From: Thalassotalea_B piscium_A
GTDB taxonomy: Bacteria > Pseudomonadota > Gammaproteobacteria > Enterobacterales > Alteromonadaceae
Direction: 5' to 3'
DNA length: 64,000 nucleotides
Assembly: GCA_049347715.1 (NCBI GenBank)
Contig: CP186339.1
Location: forward strand, 124,001 to 188,000
The position numbers were made by a program, and so were the translations under genes. The notes below the pieces were generated by a model that saw only the letters and a list, made by a program, of their open reading frames with translations, made no database searches and was not told where the DNA came from. Numbering within the stretch: position 1 is the first letter of the stretch; each line of letters opens with the position of its first letter. Shown here piece by piece: positions 52,191-61,286 of the stretch.

Positions 52191-52664
52191 ATGACTAAAA
52201 TTGCAATTTTTGTTGATGTGCAAAACATTTACTACACTACCCGTGATCAGTTTGCGAGACAGTTTAATTATCGTCAATTCTGGCAAGACATTAGTTATGA
52301 AGGTGATATCGTTATTGCCAATGCATACGCGATAGAACGTAGTGATGATCAACAGCATAAATTTCAGAAAGCATTAAAACATATAGGGTTTAATGTTAAG
52401 TTGAAACCTTTTATTCAACGTAGAGACGGTTCTGCTAAAGGGGATTGGGATGTGGGTATCACTATTGATGTTTTAGAGTCAGCTGCTGATGTAGATAAAA
52501 TTATTTTGCTCTCTGGTGATGGTGACTTTGACATGTTAATGAAAAAAGTTCGTGAAAAATATGGGGTTACCACTCAGGTGTTTGGGGTTAATCAATTAAC
52601 CGCGCAGTCATTAATCAACTCGGTTGATCAATTCACAGAAATTAATCATCAACTCTTACTTTAA
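52191..52664 (+). CDS. NYN domain (LabA/DUF88-like) putative ribonuclease
   Basis: A 157-residue PIN-like protein. Acidic residues of the predicted metal site are in AIFVDVQNIYY (D, N), KGDWDVGITIDVLE (D pair) and LLSGDGDFDML (D triplet), the classic NYN pattern. Such proteins are predicted nucleases acting on RNA; some limit growth or circadian expression. The substrate here is unknown. It is transcribed alone. Confidence 0.88.
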   Translation: MTKIAIFVDVQNIYYTTRDQFARQFNYRQFWQDISYEGDIVIANAYAIERSDDQQHKFQKALKHIGFNVKLKPFIQRRDGSAKGDWDVGITIDVLESAADVDKIILLSGDGDFDMLMKKVREKYGVTTQVFGVNQLTAQSLINSVDQFTEINHQLLL

Positions 52665-52839
52665 ATTAACAACACGTTAATTATTTCTTTTCAATAAGTC
52701 ATTTAAGTTAATTTATTTCTTTATAATTCAATTGCATAATTGTAAATGTAACAAAATGTTAACGGATCGTCATTATTCCTCTTATTAAATATTTGTTTAA
52801 TTTTTGTTAAAAGTTCAAAAATCATACTATGGTTAATTC

Positions 52840-52851
52840 TCCTGATCAGGA
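52840..52851. promoter_or_regulatory. 12-bp palindrome upstream of the M4 protease
   Basis: TCCTGATCAGGA is perfectly symmetrical and lies 40 bases before the chosen start of the protease gene, downstream of a CATACTAT-like -10. It could be an operator at the transcript start. No regulator is assigned. Confidence 0.3.
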
Positions 52852-52891
52852 AACAATAATTTTAATAAAAGCTCAAAAACAAGGAAGAATA

Positions 52892-55108
52892 ATGATAAAT
52901 ATGAAAAGTAAATATCTAAAATATATTGTTTCTGTTTCGTTAGGTGCTATGTCATTAAACGCATTCTCGTTTAGTGAAATAAACATCGAAGCAACGACAG
53001 AAAAAGGTACACCTAATTTTATAAAGGGTGATTTAGGGAAGATAAATGCAGCGCCAAGCGCTTTAGCAATAAAAGGTCTACTTGCCAGGAATAGCCAATT
53101 TGCTTTAAATGGTAATGAAGGATTTAGTGTAAAAGAACAATGGATTGATAAATTAGGTAAACAACATCTACGATTGAACCAAACAATCAACGGATTACCT
53201 GTCTATGGCACCAGCTTAACTGTCCACTCATCGCTAAAATTAAGCGGTTTACAGCGTTCGATTAGCGAAAGTGATGTCTATGCTATCACGGGTGTCGTTG
53301 CTACGGCTAAAACCCAATCAACAAAAAAACAAGTACTAACGTCAGCTAAGAATGACACAAATGAAATTAAAAGACTTGCTAGAATACATGGCAACATTAT
53401 TTCGAACCCGACAAAAGCTTATGTTTATCTTCCTGTAAGCGAAGAAACAATACTTGCTTGGAAAGTCGAGGTTGAGTGGAATAATGGGGGCGATGATTTT
53501 GGCCGTGATATTTTATTTTATGATGTCAGTTCATTAAAATTAGCCACTCGTCATGCACAAGTGCATTCGGCGAAATCATGGAAAACCTATGATTTACAAA
53601 ATCAAGCGCAAAACTATGCACCAGGCACCATACTTTGTACTAATACACAAAGTTGTGGGGATGCCTCTGCTCAACGAGCACATGATGGTGCAGCAACTGT
53701 CTATGACTATTATTTAAACCGTTTTAATCGAGATAGTATTAATGGAAACGGCTTGACTATGGTATCGAGTGTACATCTTGGAAATAACGTTGCTAATGCT
53801 TATTGGACAGGGAGTCAAATGCTTTATGGTGATGGTGATGGTCAAGTACTTGATGATTTAACCTTGAGTTTTGATGTCGTAGGGCATGAGCTAACACATG
53901 GTGTCACTCAATATACCGCAGGGTTAATTTATAACAATGCATCTGGAGCCTTAAACGAAGCATGGTCTGATATTCTAGGTGTAGCCGCTAAAGCATATCG
54001 AGATGGCACAACACAAGGGGATTGGTTGCTAGCAGAAGAAAGTTATACCCCCAATACTAGTGGTGATGCAATGCGTTATATGAATAATCCTACGCAAGAT
54101 AATTATTCTAGAGACTGGTGGCCTGATCGCATTCCATTTACTAGTAATCCAAATAATTCAAATGACCAAGGTGGCGTACACGGTAATTCCGGTATAGCTA
54201 ACTTAGCATTTGCCTTGCTATCAGATGGTGGCACTCATCCGCGCAACATGTCTAATGCACAAGTACCCGCTATTGGTCTTTTAAAAGCAGAGCAGATTTT
54301 TTATCGCGCTTTAACAACCTATATGACCCAAAGTACTAACTTTGCTGGCGCGAGAAGTGCAACGGCGCAGGCAGCACAAGACTTATATGGTGCAGGTGAA
54401 AAAACAGCAGTTGAAACTGCTTGGTGTGCCGTTGGTGTCGGCACTTGTCCGGGAAGTGGTACTGGCGGCGGTAGTCAGACATTACAAAATGGTGTGGCGC
54501 AAAGCGGTATTTCAGCAGCAGCTAAAGAGGAAAAATTCTTTACGTTAGACGTACCAGCCGGAGCAACTAATTTAGTATTTACTACAACAGGTGGTTCAGG
54601 TGATGCTGACCTTTACGTTAAGTTTGGTAGTGCTCCGTCATTAAATACTTTTGATTGTTCTAGTACCACAGCGAATAGTAATGAAACCTGTAGCATTGCA
54701 AATGTGCAAGCGGGTACTTATCACGTCATGGTACAAGCATGGAATCAAATCAGCGGCGTTAGTTTAACGGGGAGTTTCGATGCAAGCACGGGTGGCGGTT
54801 TAGATCCCATTAATGTTTCTGCAGCTGATGTATCTGTTTCTCAAGGAAGTTGGGCGCGATATACCTATGTTATGCCTGCCGGCTATAGCAGTATGACTGT
54901 TGCCACTTCTGGCGGCAGTGGTGATGTAGATCTTTATGTGAACTTTGGGTCACAATCTACTACCTCTAGTTATGATTGCCGTCCGTATTTAAGTGGAAAC
55001 AATGAAAGCTGTGATTTTCAAAATCCTGCGGCTGGCACATGGTATTTAGATATCTATGGCTATACTGCAGCTTCTGGGGTTACGCTGACTTTACAAGCTA
55101 CACCTTAA
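52892..55108 (+). CDS. Secreted M4 (thermolysin/vibriolysin-like) metalloprotease with two PPC domains
   Basis: A 738-residue secreted precursor. The ATG at 52892 is set by AAGGAAG; a longer in-frame reading from 52829 lacks a site. Order: signal peptide (to about LNAFS), FTP/PepSY propeptide (NQTINGLPVYGTSLTVHSS), M4 catalytic domain with zinc site VVGHELTHGVTQYTAG and Glu in NEAWSDILG, His in GGVHGNSGIANLAFAL, then two pre-peptidase C-terminal domains (GGSGDADLYVKFGS; GGSGDVDLYVNFGS). Such enzymes leave by type II secretion and digest extracellular protein; the PPC domains are usually trimmed. A strong terminator follows. Confidence 0.95.
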   Translation: MINMKSKYLKYIVSVSLGAMSLNAFSFSEINIEATTEKGTPNFIKGDLGKINAAPSALAIKGLLARNSQFALNGNEGFSVKEQWIDKLGKQHLRLNQTINGLPVYGTSLTVHSSLKLSGLQRSISESDVYAITGVVATAKTQSTKKQVLTSAKNDTNEIKRLARIHGNIISNPTKAYVYLPVSEETILAWKVEVEWNNGGDDFGRDILFYDVSSLKLATRHAQVHSAKSWKTYDLQNQAQNYAPGTILCTNTQSCGDASAQRAHDGAATVYDYYLNRFNRDSINGNGLTMVSSVHLGNNVANAYWTGSQMLYGDGDGQVLDDLTLSFDVVGHELTHGVTQYTAGLIYNNASGALNEAWSDILGVAAKAYRDGTTQGDWLLAEESYTPNTSGDAMRYMNNPTQDNYSRDWWPDRIPFTSNPNNSNDQGGVHGNSGIANLAFALLSDGGTHPRNMSNAQVPAIGLLKAEQIFYRALTTYMTQSTNFAGARSATAQAAQDLYGAGEKTAVETAWCAVGVGTCPGSGTGGGSQTLQNGVAQSGISAAAKEEKFFTLDVPAGATNLVFTTTGGSGDADLYVKFGSAPSLNTFDCSSTTANSNETCSIANVQAGTYHVMVQAWNQISGVSLTGSFDASTGGGLDPINVSAADVSVSQGSWARYTYVMPAGYSSMTVATSGGSGDVDLYVNFGSQSTTSSYDCRPYLSGNNESCDFQNPAAGTWYLDIYGYTAASGVTLTLQATP

Positions 55109-55121
55109 ATTGAAGAAGTGT

Positions 55122-55154
55122 AAAGAAGGGCGAGGCAAAGCCCTTCTTTTTATT
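55122..55154 (+). terminator. Rho-independent terminator of the M4 protease
   Basis: AAAGAAGGGC (55122-55131) pairs with GCCCTTCTTT (55140-55149) and is followed by a T-rich tract. Confidence 0.9.
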
Positions 55155-55170
55155 CATTTAGTCATATCTA

Positions 55171-55806
55171 TTATTGCGTAGGAACATTAACTTTTACGCG
55201 AGATAAACTCCATTGGTAGACTTGGCTTGCCGTAAGTGAAATTAGGCAATAAGCAGTAAAATAATAAAATCCTTGCCCCGCTGCTGAAAGCGTCTCACTA
55301 CTCATTTGTAAATTAATAGTAAAACCAAAAATATTGAGCTGATGTCCAGAAACCGTTTCAGCATGATTTGTAGATAAAATAGCTAGGAATATTGCAATAA
55401 CAAAAACATCTGCCATTGACCATTTACCAATAGCAGCGATGAAGTTGACTAAACGATACTCTAAACGTGTATTCTTTTTAATATAAGCGATTAATAATAG
55501 GATACTTTTCAATACGGGGATGCAGACAGAGAATACAAATATTAACGTCGCAACCAAAATCCGTTGATCCTGCCAAAGCTCTTCAATAGTGCCAATTAAC
55601 GAAAGCTCTTTATTAATAATATCAGTGGTTAATTCTGAGGCTCCAATCCCTGCTGTCATTGTCATATCTAATGAAAACATGGGTAATAAAATTCCGGGGA
55701 AAAATAAGGCGATAGCAATAATGTTTAAAATAAAAGCAATGTGTTTAGTCAAAAAAAATAACCCTAAAAAGCGATGATAACTGGGTATATTATAGTGCTT
55801 TACCAA
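55171..55806 (-). CDS. PqiA-like (paraquat-inducible protein A) membrane protein
   Basis: A 211-residue protein with four predicted membrane helices (LNIIAIALFFPGILLPMFSL; ILVATLIFVFSVCIPVLKSI). A PqiA-domain pattern is visible: SLIGTIEELWQDQ and WSMADVFVIAIFLAIL. PqiA proteins work with PqiB/MCE proteins in lipid transport to the outer membrane; no MCE partner is near, so it is a single-domain orphan. The start is unsure: TTG at 55806 with no clear site. Confidence 0.85.
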   Translation of the reverse strand: MVKHYNIPSYHRFLGLFFLTKHIAFILNIIAIALFFPGILLPMFSLDMTMTAGIGASELTTDIINKELSLIGTIEELWQDQRILVATLIFVFSVCIPVLKSILLLIAYIKKNTRLEYRLVNFIAAIGKWSMADVFVIAIFLAILSTNHAETVSGHQLNIFGFTINLQMSSETLSAAGQGFYYFTAYCLISLTASQVYQWSLSRVKVNVPTQ

Positions 55807-55811
55807 AGTAA

Positions 55812-55843
55812 TAAATAAAAAAGCACCAAATAAATTGGTGCTT
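55812..55843 (-). terminator. Rho-independent terminator of the PEP-CTERM gene
   Basis: On the minus strand AAGCACCAA/TTGGTGCTT (arms 55835-55843 and 55821-55829) with a 5-base loop is followed by a T tract. Confidence 0.85.
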
Positions 55844-55864
55844 ATTAATAACTAAAAGTAAAAA

Positions 55865-56650
55865 TTATTTTTTGATACGTCTAATGCTCAAGCCCATTAG
55901 ACCTAATGCAAAAATAGCAAGGGTGGTCGGTTCAGGTACTGTGGTTAGGTTACCTGCTTCATAATCCGTTTGACCAACAGCAACGGTTAAGTTTTCAATG
56001 AAATAACTACCAATAAAATTTGACTGAGTATCGCCAAAAAGCACATTAAAACCATAGCCACCACGAGGAGCGCCTGCTCCAACACCAGAAGTTGTGCCTA
56101 CTGGGCCACTATATAGTGTAATGTTATTTGAAAAATCGGCGAGAGTAACTTTAATACCATTTCGTTGTAAGTATCCAGCGGTTCTACTACCTGTACCAGA
56201 GTCAAACAACCAATCAAAGTTGCCAGTTGGACCAAATTCATAAATCTTCCATTCTTGACGTGTTTGAAAATTTGTTCCCATATAAGCATTTTCTGAGGCA
56301 ATAACTGCATAATTAGAACCGTCAGTTACCCACATGTTCAAATAAGGGTGTGCACCTGTTGCACTAGTGTTGGTTGTCCAATTAACGGTAGTAAATTGAT
56401 TGATTTGCATCCCGTCAAAAGCATTTGTACCATAGCCTACTTTTTGACCGCCTAAAGGTGTTTCGGCATAAAAACCGTCGCCAGCCGCATTCTCTGTTAT
56501 TACTATGTCAGCGTCATATGGTGACGTTGTGGTGCCGTTATTATTACGAATTTTAAATGTATCAAAATTAATAATATTTGCCGTTGCATTAATTGAAAAA
56601 CTTAACGTTACCAAGGCTAAAAGGGTATTACATGTTTTTTTAAGTGACAT
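55865..56650 (-). CDS. PEP-CTERM sorting-domain protein
   Basis: A 261-residue exported protein. The ATG at 56650 is chosen from GGAG six bases upstream; TTG at 56662 is an alternative. It has a signal peptide (MSLKKTCNTLLALVTLSFSI, cleaved after NA), a beta-rich central domain of unknown ligand, and a C-terminal PEP-CTERM signal at residues 238-261: VPEPTT, a membrane helix and IRRIKK. Exosortase of EpsH type would cut at this signal and anchor or release the protein in exopolysaccharide-producing bacteria. No exosortase is in the window. A sigma-54-like promoter lies upstream. Confidence 0.93.
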   Translation of the reverse strand: MSLKKTCNTLLALVTLSFSINATANIINFDTFKIRNNNGTTTSPYDADIVITENAAGDGFYAETPLGGQKVGYGTNAFDGMQINQFTTVNWTTNTSATGAHPYLNMWVTDGSNYAVIASENAYMGTNFQTRQEWKIYEFGPTGNFDWLFDSGTGSRTAGYLQRNGIKVTLADFSNNITLYSGPVGTTSGVGAGAPRGGYGFNVLFGDTQSNFIGSYFIENLTVAVGQTDYEAGNLTTVPEPTTLAIFALGLMGLSIRRIKK

Positions 56651-56724
56651 ATTCTGCTCCAAATTTATCGTTGTTGTTGATTAGGGCATTCTTATTCATC
56701 AATAGTGTACTGCTATTGTTAATA

Positions 56725-56740
56725 GGCAATTACCATGCCG
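56725..56740 (-). promoter_or_regulatory. Sigma-54-like promoter for the PEP-CTERM gene
   Basis: The minus-strand sequence CGGCATGGTAATTGCC fits the -24/-12 sigma-54 consensus (TGGCACG-N4-TTGC): GG at 56738-56739, then exactly ten bases, then GC at 56726-56727. It lies about 75 bases before the chosen ATG. PEP-CTERM genes are known to be driven by RpoN with the PrsK/PrsR pair, which supports the call. An imperfect inverted repeat CAATAG-N7-CTATTG (56700-56718) lies by the predicted start. Confidence 0.6.
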
Positions 56741-56947
56741 ATAAAATAAACCCTTTATTTTCAGATAAATAGATGTTTTTAATTATGCCCAATAATAAGT
56801 TTGTAAAAAAAACTGACAGTCTTTACTTAAAGATGAAAGGGTTATAGCTCATAACATAAAAAGTCATGGCTAGTGTTTGTTCTTGCTGCACAATAGAGTA
56901 TAACTGGCAAAAACAGATACTAATCAGCCGAAACAAAGATCATAACG

Positions 56948-57823
56948 ATGGAATATATGGGAAAAATTAAAGTAGTTAGTTTTACATTCGTAGCCTTAGT
57001 GACCTTTGCTGCCAATTCGGTGATCTGTCGATTAGCATTAGGGGGTGGTTCCATTGATGCGGCAAGTTATACCATGATTCGTTTATTGGCGGGCGTCATT
57101 GCCTTGCTGATATTAGTAAAACTGGGTAAGAAAGGTAAGCCTCATGCTAAAAAAGGCTCTTGGTTAGGGGGGATCACTTTATTTCTATATGCGTGTACAC
57201 TTTCTTATGCATATATATCACTCGATACGGCAACTGGGGCGTTGATTTTGTTTGGTGCAGTTCAGTTATCTATTTTACTCTTTTCTTACTTTCGAGGGGA
57301 TAAATTTCATTTATTAGAATGGCTTGGGATTATTATTGCTTTTGTTGGTTTTGTTTATTTAGTTTTCCCTTTAATGTCTCAACCGAGCATGATTGGAGCT
57401 GTACTCATGGTTGTTTCTGGCGCTTCTTGGGGAATGTATACATTAGTAGGTCAAGGGAGTAAGCGGCCCCTGATTGATACTTGTTATAATTTTGTTCGTA
57501 CAATACCTTTTGTTCTCATTTTATGTTTGCTCACTTATGATCAGCTTGAGTTCACTAATCAAGGGGTTTTGTTAGCGATACTTTCTGGCGCTATCACCTC
57601 TGGAGTAGGTTATGCCATTTGGTATTTAGTTTTACCTAGCTTGGCTACTACCCAAGCGGCCGTATTACAGTTGACTGTGCCTATTATAGCCGCACTAGGT
57701 GGTGTTATTTTTGTCTCTGAGCCGATAACGTTACGGTTATTTATTTCGTCTGTTTTCGTACTGGGTGGTATAGCTCTGGTTATTTTTGCAAAAACAGGTT
57801 TTTTGGCAAAACGAGAGAGCTAA
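56948..57823 (+). CDS. EamA/DMT family transporter
   Basis: A 291-residue membrane protein with about ten helices in two EamA repeats (LVTFAANSVICRLALGGGSI; GAVLMVVSGASWGMYTLVGQ). It belongs to the drug/metabolite transporter superfamily, which exports or imports amino acids and other metabolites; the substrate is unknown. ATG at 56948 or 56957 are possible starts. The following cold-shock gene begins after about 70 bases. Confidence 0.9.
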   Translation: MEYMGKIKVVSFTFVALVTFAANSVICRLALGGGSIDAASYTMIRLLAGVIALLILVKLGKKGKPHAKKGSWLGGITLFLYACTLSYAYISLDTATGALILFGAVQLSILLFSYFRGDKFHLLEWLGIIIAFVGFVYLVFPLMSQPSMIGAVLMVVSGASWGMYTLVGQGSKRPLIDTCYNFVRTIPFVLILCLLTYDQLEFTNQGVLLAILSGAITSGVGYAIWYLVLPSLATTQAAVLQLTVPIIAALGGVIFVSEPITLRLFISSVFVLGGIALVIFAKTGFLAKRES

Positions 57824-57896
57824 GTCTTAAAGCATATTGTTATCAATACAATTAATAACGAGGGTTTGTCGAAATAGGTCGATAAAATACAAGGGT

Positions 57897-58508
57897 ATGA
57901 GATTAAAAGGGAAGTTAATAAAGTGGGATGATGCCAAGGGTTTTGGTTTTATTGCCCCTAACCGTGGCGGAGATCATGTTTTTATTCATAAAACAGCTTT
58001 TGCTAATAGGAAGCGTTGTCCTAAAATCACCGATGTTGTCACTTTTTCTCTATCGAAAGATAAGCAGGGGAGAACATGTGCCCAGCAAGCGACTTTTTCA
58101 GGTGAAAAATTGAGCCAGAAAAAAAAGCAAAAGACGGGTGTATTCTCCATTTATCTGTCGGTTATTTTCTTAGGGGGATTGTTAGTTGGCTTAGTTTTGA
58201 ATTACCTTCCTGCCAGTGTCGTTTTGCTTTATTTAGGCGCCAGTATAGTAACGTATATTGTTTATGGTTTGGATAAGTGGAAAGCTAAACGAGGGGTATG
58301 GCGTATATCAGAAAACACCATGCATTGTTTAGCGCTTCTTGGTGGTTGGCCTGGAGCGGCTCTTGCCCAACAAAGCTTACGTCATAAATCACAAAAAAAA
58401 GACTTCAGAATTGTCTTTTGGTTGACCGTGATTATTAATGCTAGCCTACTAGGCTGGCTTCTTTCGGCTCAAGGGGCTCAATACATGCGTTTATTGATTT
58501 CCTTATAG
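57897..58508 (+). CDS. Cold-shock domain plus DUF1294 membrane protein
   Basis: A 203-residue protein. Residues about 1-68 are a cold-shock domain (LKGKLIKWDDAKGFGFIAPN; HVFIHKTAF, the RNP1/RNP2 RNA-binding strands). A basic linker and one or two membrane helices lead to a DUF1294 domain (YGLDKWKAKRGVWRISENTM; LALLGGWPGAALAQQSLRHK). The fusion is found in other proteobacteria; its role is not known. The ATG at 57897 is chosen because the cold-shock fold begins there. It could bind RNA at the membrane. Confidence 0.9.
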   Translation: MRLKGKLIKWDDAKGFGFIAPNRGGDHVFIHKTAFANRKRCPKITDVVTFSLSKDKQGRTCAQQATFSGEKLSQKKKQKTGVFSIYLSVIFLGGLLVGLVLNYLPASVVLLYLGASIVTYIVYGLDKWKAKRGVWRISENTMHCLALLGGWPGAALAQQSLRHKSQKKDFRIVFWLTVIINASLLGWLLSAQGAQYMRLLISL

Positions 58509-58628
58509 CTATCGCACCATTGTAAATTACACTTTGATGTTCAAGAGCAGGCGCTATCGTTCGCATTAATTTGCTATTTCCCAAATAAAAACTACTTTAA
58601 GGGTGAGCCTTTTCGTTTTGGAAATATA

Positions 58629-59402
58629 ATGCGACTGCAAAGAAAAATAACTGTGTTAGCCTTTTTATTATGCTCATCTTTTTCTGTGTTTGCTTCAGAA
58701 CGTGTTGTTCAAATAGGAACTATAGGTTTTGTTCCGTATGGCATTAATGATCAAGGTAGATTAAGTGGCTTATATTATGATTTAGCAAATATGATCGTTG
58801 CCAATGCAGGTTATACTTCAAACAATATGATCCGTCCTTATGCCCGTATTGTTAAAGAACTCAAGTTGGGAACTTTAGACCTTACTATTATGTTTCGTAA
58901 CTCTGATTTAGATGAATTTGTTGATTATATTGCACCACTACAACCACAGAAAGTCGTGGCTATGAGTTTGAAGGGGAATAGGTTTAATCATATCAAGGAG
59001 CTTTCTGGTAAAACAATTATTTACATACGAGGGGCAAAATTTACTGAATTATTTGAGCAAGTTGACACTGTAAATAAATACCAAGTTATTGATTATCTCC
59101 ATGGTATTAAAATGTTGATTGCAGGTAGAGCTGACGTCATTATCGGTTCATTACACCCCATCAAAAGAGCCGCAAATGCACTTGAACAAAAAGACAATAT
59201 TATAATTTATTTTGATGAACCATTACTTCTTGCTTTAAGAACTCCTTGGGTTCAGGTGTCAAAGAAAAGTCATTCCTATATTGCAGGTGAAAAATTAAAA
59301 AAAAGTTTTTTACAGCTACAAACAAACAATTCCTTAGATGCGTTAAGGGTGAAATATGAAGTACCAATAGTCATTGCCGACTCGTTTCAATTTGATAATT
59401 GA
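58629..59402 (+). CDS. Orphan periplasmic solute-binding protein (SBP_bac_3-like)
   Basis: A 257-residue exported protein (signal MRLQRKITVLAFLLCSSFSV, ending FAS). The fold is that of family 3 amino-acid-binding proteins (GTIGFVPYGINDQGRLSGLY; YYDLANMIVANAGY; TIYIRGAKFTEL-like middle). No permease or ATPase gene is adjacent, so it is either shared with a transporter elsewhere or acts as a sensor ligand-binding protein. Ligand unknown. Confidence 0.8.
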   Translation: MRLQRKITVLAFLLCSSFSVFASERVVQIGTIGFVPYGINDQGRLSGLYYDLANMIVANAGYTSNNMIRPYARIVKELKLGTLDLTIMFRNSDLDEFVDYIAPLQPQKVVAMSLKGNRFNHIKELSGKTIIYIRGAKFTELFEQVDTVNKYQVIDYLHGIKMLIAGRADVIIGSLHPIKRAANALEQKDNIIIYFDEPLLLALRTPWVQVSKKSHSYIAGEKLKKSFLQLQTNNSLDALRVKYEVPIVIADSFQFDN

Positions 59403-59521
59403 AGCACTCAAGCTTCATAAGTTAGCTCTTCTTTGACGATAAATTAGCGAATGGATGATTCCACGATTAACAAGTATTTGTTACTAGAGATAAACAATTT
59501 AGAGCACCTAAAAGACTAAGT

Positions 59522-59557
59522 ACATCCTCACTCAATGATAATAAGAAATGAGGATGT
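59522..59557. terminator. Hairpin between convergent SBP and M28 genes
   Basis: ACATCCTCA (59522-59530) pairs with TGAGGATGT (59549-59557) over an 18-base loop. The GAAAGT/ACTTTC repeat beyond it may extend the structure. Weak T tract. Confidence 0.5.
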
Positions 59558-59605
59558 TTGAAAGTTTACGTTTTTAAGTTTACTTTCAGGAGTAAAAAGC
59601 GCTGA

Positions 59606-61036
59606 TTATTTATATCCACCAAAAGAACCCGCAGGGCCAGGAAAAACGACAGGGCTTTCAAAGCCGTCTTTAGCGACGCTGCTAACACCAAAAAAGTAGT
59701 TGTCGATGACAATGTTTTTTAGCTCAAATTCGCTGACATCACCTACATATTGACTATGTGTCCATGTCGCTTCAGTAGTTAAACGCCAATGTACTCGATA
59801 ACCTGCTAAGTTTGCCGCCATACTTCCTTTAGGGCGTTGCCAGGTTAACGTCGTTGATGCTTGTACCGCGCCTGAAATTTGAGTATTTGCTGGTGGTGGT
59901 GGAGCCCAAGCCATAGCCGCCATAGTCACGGCATTTAATGAGGTTAATTTTGCCGTAAAATCAAAATCAACACCTGAGAGTACATCACCAAATACACGTC
60001 CATCTTCAGTGCGTAAGTCTTGGTGTTGACGATCATAATGTTCATTAGTTTCCATAATACGTACTGCTGGATAGCCAACAGCATTAAATGGACGATGATG
60101 TCCTCCTCGGCCAAACCGATCTAATCGATATACCATCATTACGTCTAAGTTAGGGATATACTGGTCAGCTATTTGATCAATATAACGGGCAACATTTCGT
60201 GATGGTGAATCCACTTCACCACCCGTGAAACGACGTTTATTTGCTTCTTCAGGGGTTTCAACAAAACGAGTCCCTTCTGAAAAAACTCTCGCGGTTGTGT
60301 TGTTAATGATGCCATTAATGCCAGAAATATTACCAATCATGTCATTGTTAATCACGGCTTCTACCCGCCATCCTGCTTTTTTGGCAATACCAGCCATGAT
60401 TTTTCCGCCAAACAACCCTTGTTCTTCACCGGATAACGCTGCATAAACAATAGACCCAGCAAACTTATGTGTTGACAGTACTCTGGCTGCTTCAATCACG
60501 CCAGCTACACCTGATGCATTATCATTTGCGCCTGGCGAGATACTGGTAAAATCAAGAGGGTCAGATACTCTCGAATCTATATCTCCCGACATGATGATAT
60601 AACGATTTGGATCGAGTTGGCCTCGTTGTATCGCGATAACATTAACCACTTCCGTTGGCTCTGGAATACGCTTCTCTCCAGAAAAAGTCTGTTTTTGATA
60701 AATAACTTCTAAACAACCGCCACATTGTGCTGATATTTTCTCAAATTCAGCTTTAATCCAACGACGTGCTGCACCAATTCCCTGAGTGTTTGATTTTGTA
60801 TCAGATAATGTATGTCGAGTGCCAAATCCCACTAACCTAGTGATATCTTTTTGGAGTCTATCAGGGTTAATTTTTTGCTGTATATCTCGCAAAATTAATT
60901 GTTCATTAGGTGGTACTCGAATCTCCGAGGCATGGGCAGGCATTAAGATGCACAACGCACAGAGTAGGCTCAGGAAATAAGCATTAGCACTATGAGTAAG
61001 TGAGCTACATTTAACTGTACTTAAAGGGATATACAT
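59606..61036 (-). CDS. Exported M28-family metallopeptidase with FN3 domain
   Basis: A 476-residue precursor with a signal peptide (YFLSLLCALCILMPAHA). The M28 zinc aminopeptidase domain spans about 90-370: MSGDIDSRV, SPGANDNASGVAG (bridging Asp), SGEEQGLFGG (Glu pair), INNDMIGN (Asp) and NEHYDRQHQD (His). The first zinc motif reads GDIDS where most M28 enzymes have GxHxD, so the first ligand is Asp instead of His; I recall the same form in other bacterial members. A fibronectin-III-like domain ends the protein (WQRPKGSMAANLAGYRVHWR). Probably a periplasmic or secreted aminopeptidase. Confidence 0.88.
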   Translation of the reverse strand: MYIPLSTVKCSSLTHSANAYFLSLLCALCILMPAHASEIRVPPNEQLILRDIQQKINPDRLQKDITRLVGFGTRHTLSDTKSNTQGIGAARRWIKAEFEKISAQCGGCLEVIYQKQTFSGEKRIPEPTEVVNVIAIQRGQLDPNRYIIMSGDIDSRVSDPLDFTSISPGANDNASGVAGVIEAARVLSTHKFAGSIVYAALSGEEQGLFGGKIMAGIAKKAGWRVEAVINNDMIGNISGINGIINNTTARVFSEGTRFVETPEEANKRRFTGGEVDSPSRNVARYIDQIADQYIPNLDVMMVYRLDRFGRGGHHRPFNAVGYPAVRIMETNEHYDRQHQDLRTEDGRVFGDVLSGVDFDFTAKLTSLNAVTMAAMAWAPPPPANTQISGAVQASTTLTWQRPKGSMAANLAGYRVHWRLTTEATWTHSQYVGDVSEFELKNIVIDNYFFGVSSVAKDGFESPVVFPGPAGSFGGYK

Positions 61037-61286
61037 AACAAAGACCTACTGTAAATTTTTATGAGGCTAAAAGACTATCATAGTTTATAAAAATAAAGTG
61101 TGCAGCAATCATTCAATAGGACGAGTGGTAAAAGAGTTAAATTAAGATGTCTCTTTCAATATTAAACGTAAATCAAATCAATAATTAAGAGAGCTTGTTG
61201 TGGCGATACTTTAAACAAATGTGAATCTCTATTTACATTATACTTGCGAGTGTTTATGATATTTAAAAAAAATAATCGAGAGAATT

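Noticed and set aside
59606..61036. M28 peptidase as inactive because GDIDS replaces GxHxD
   Set aside because: All other zinc ligands are present, and I recall the same GDIDS form in other bacterial M28 proteins, so it is probably a subfamily trait.
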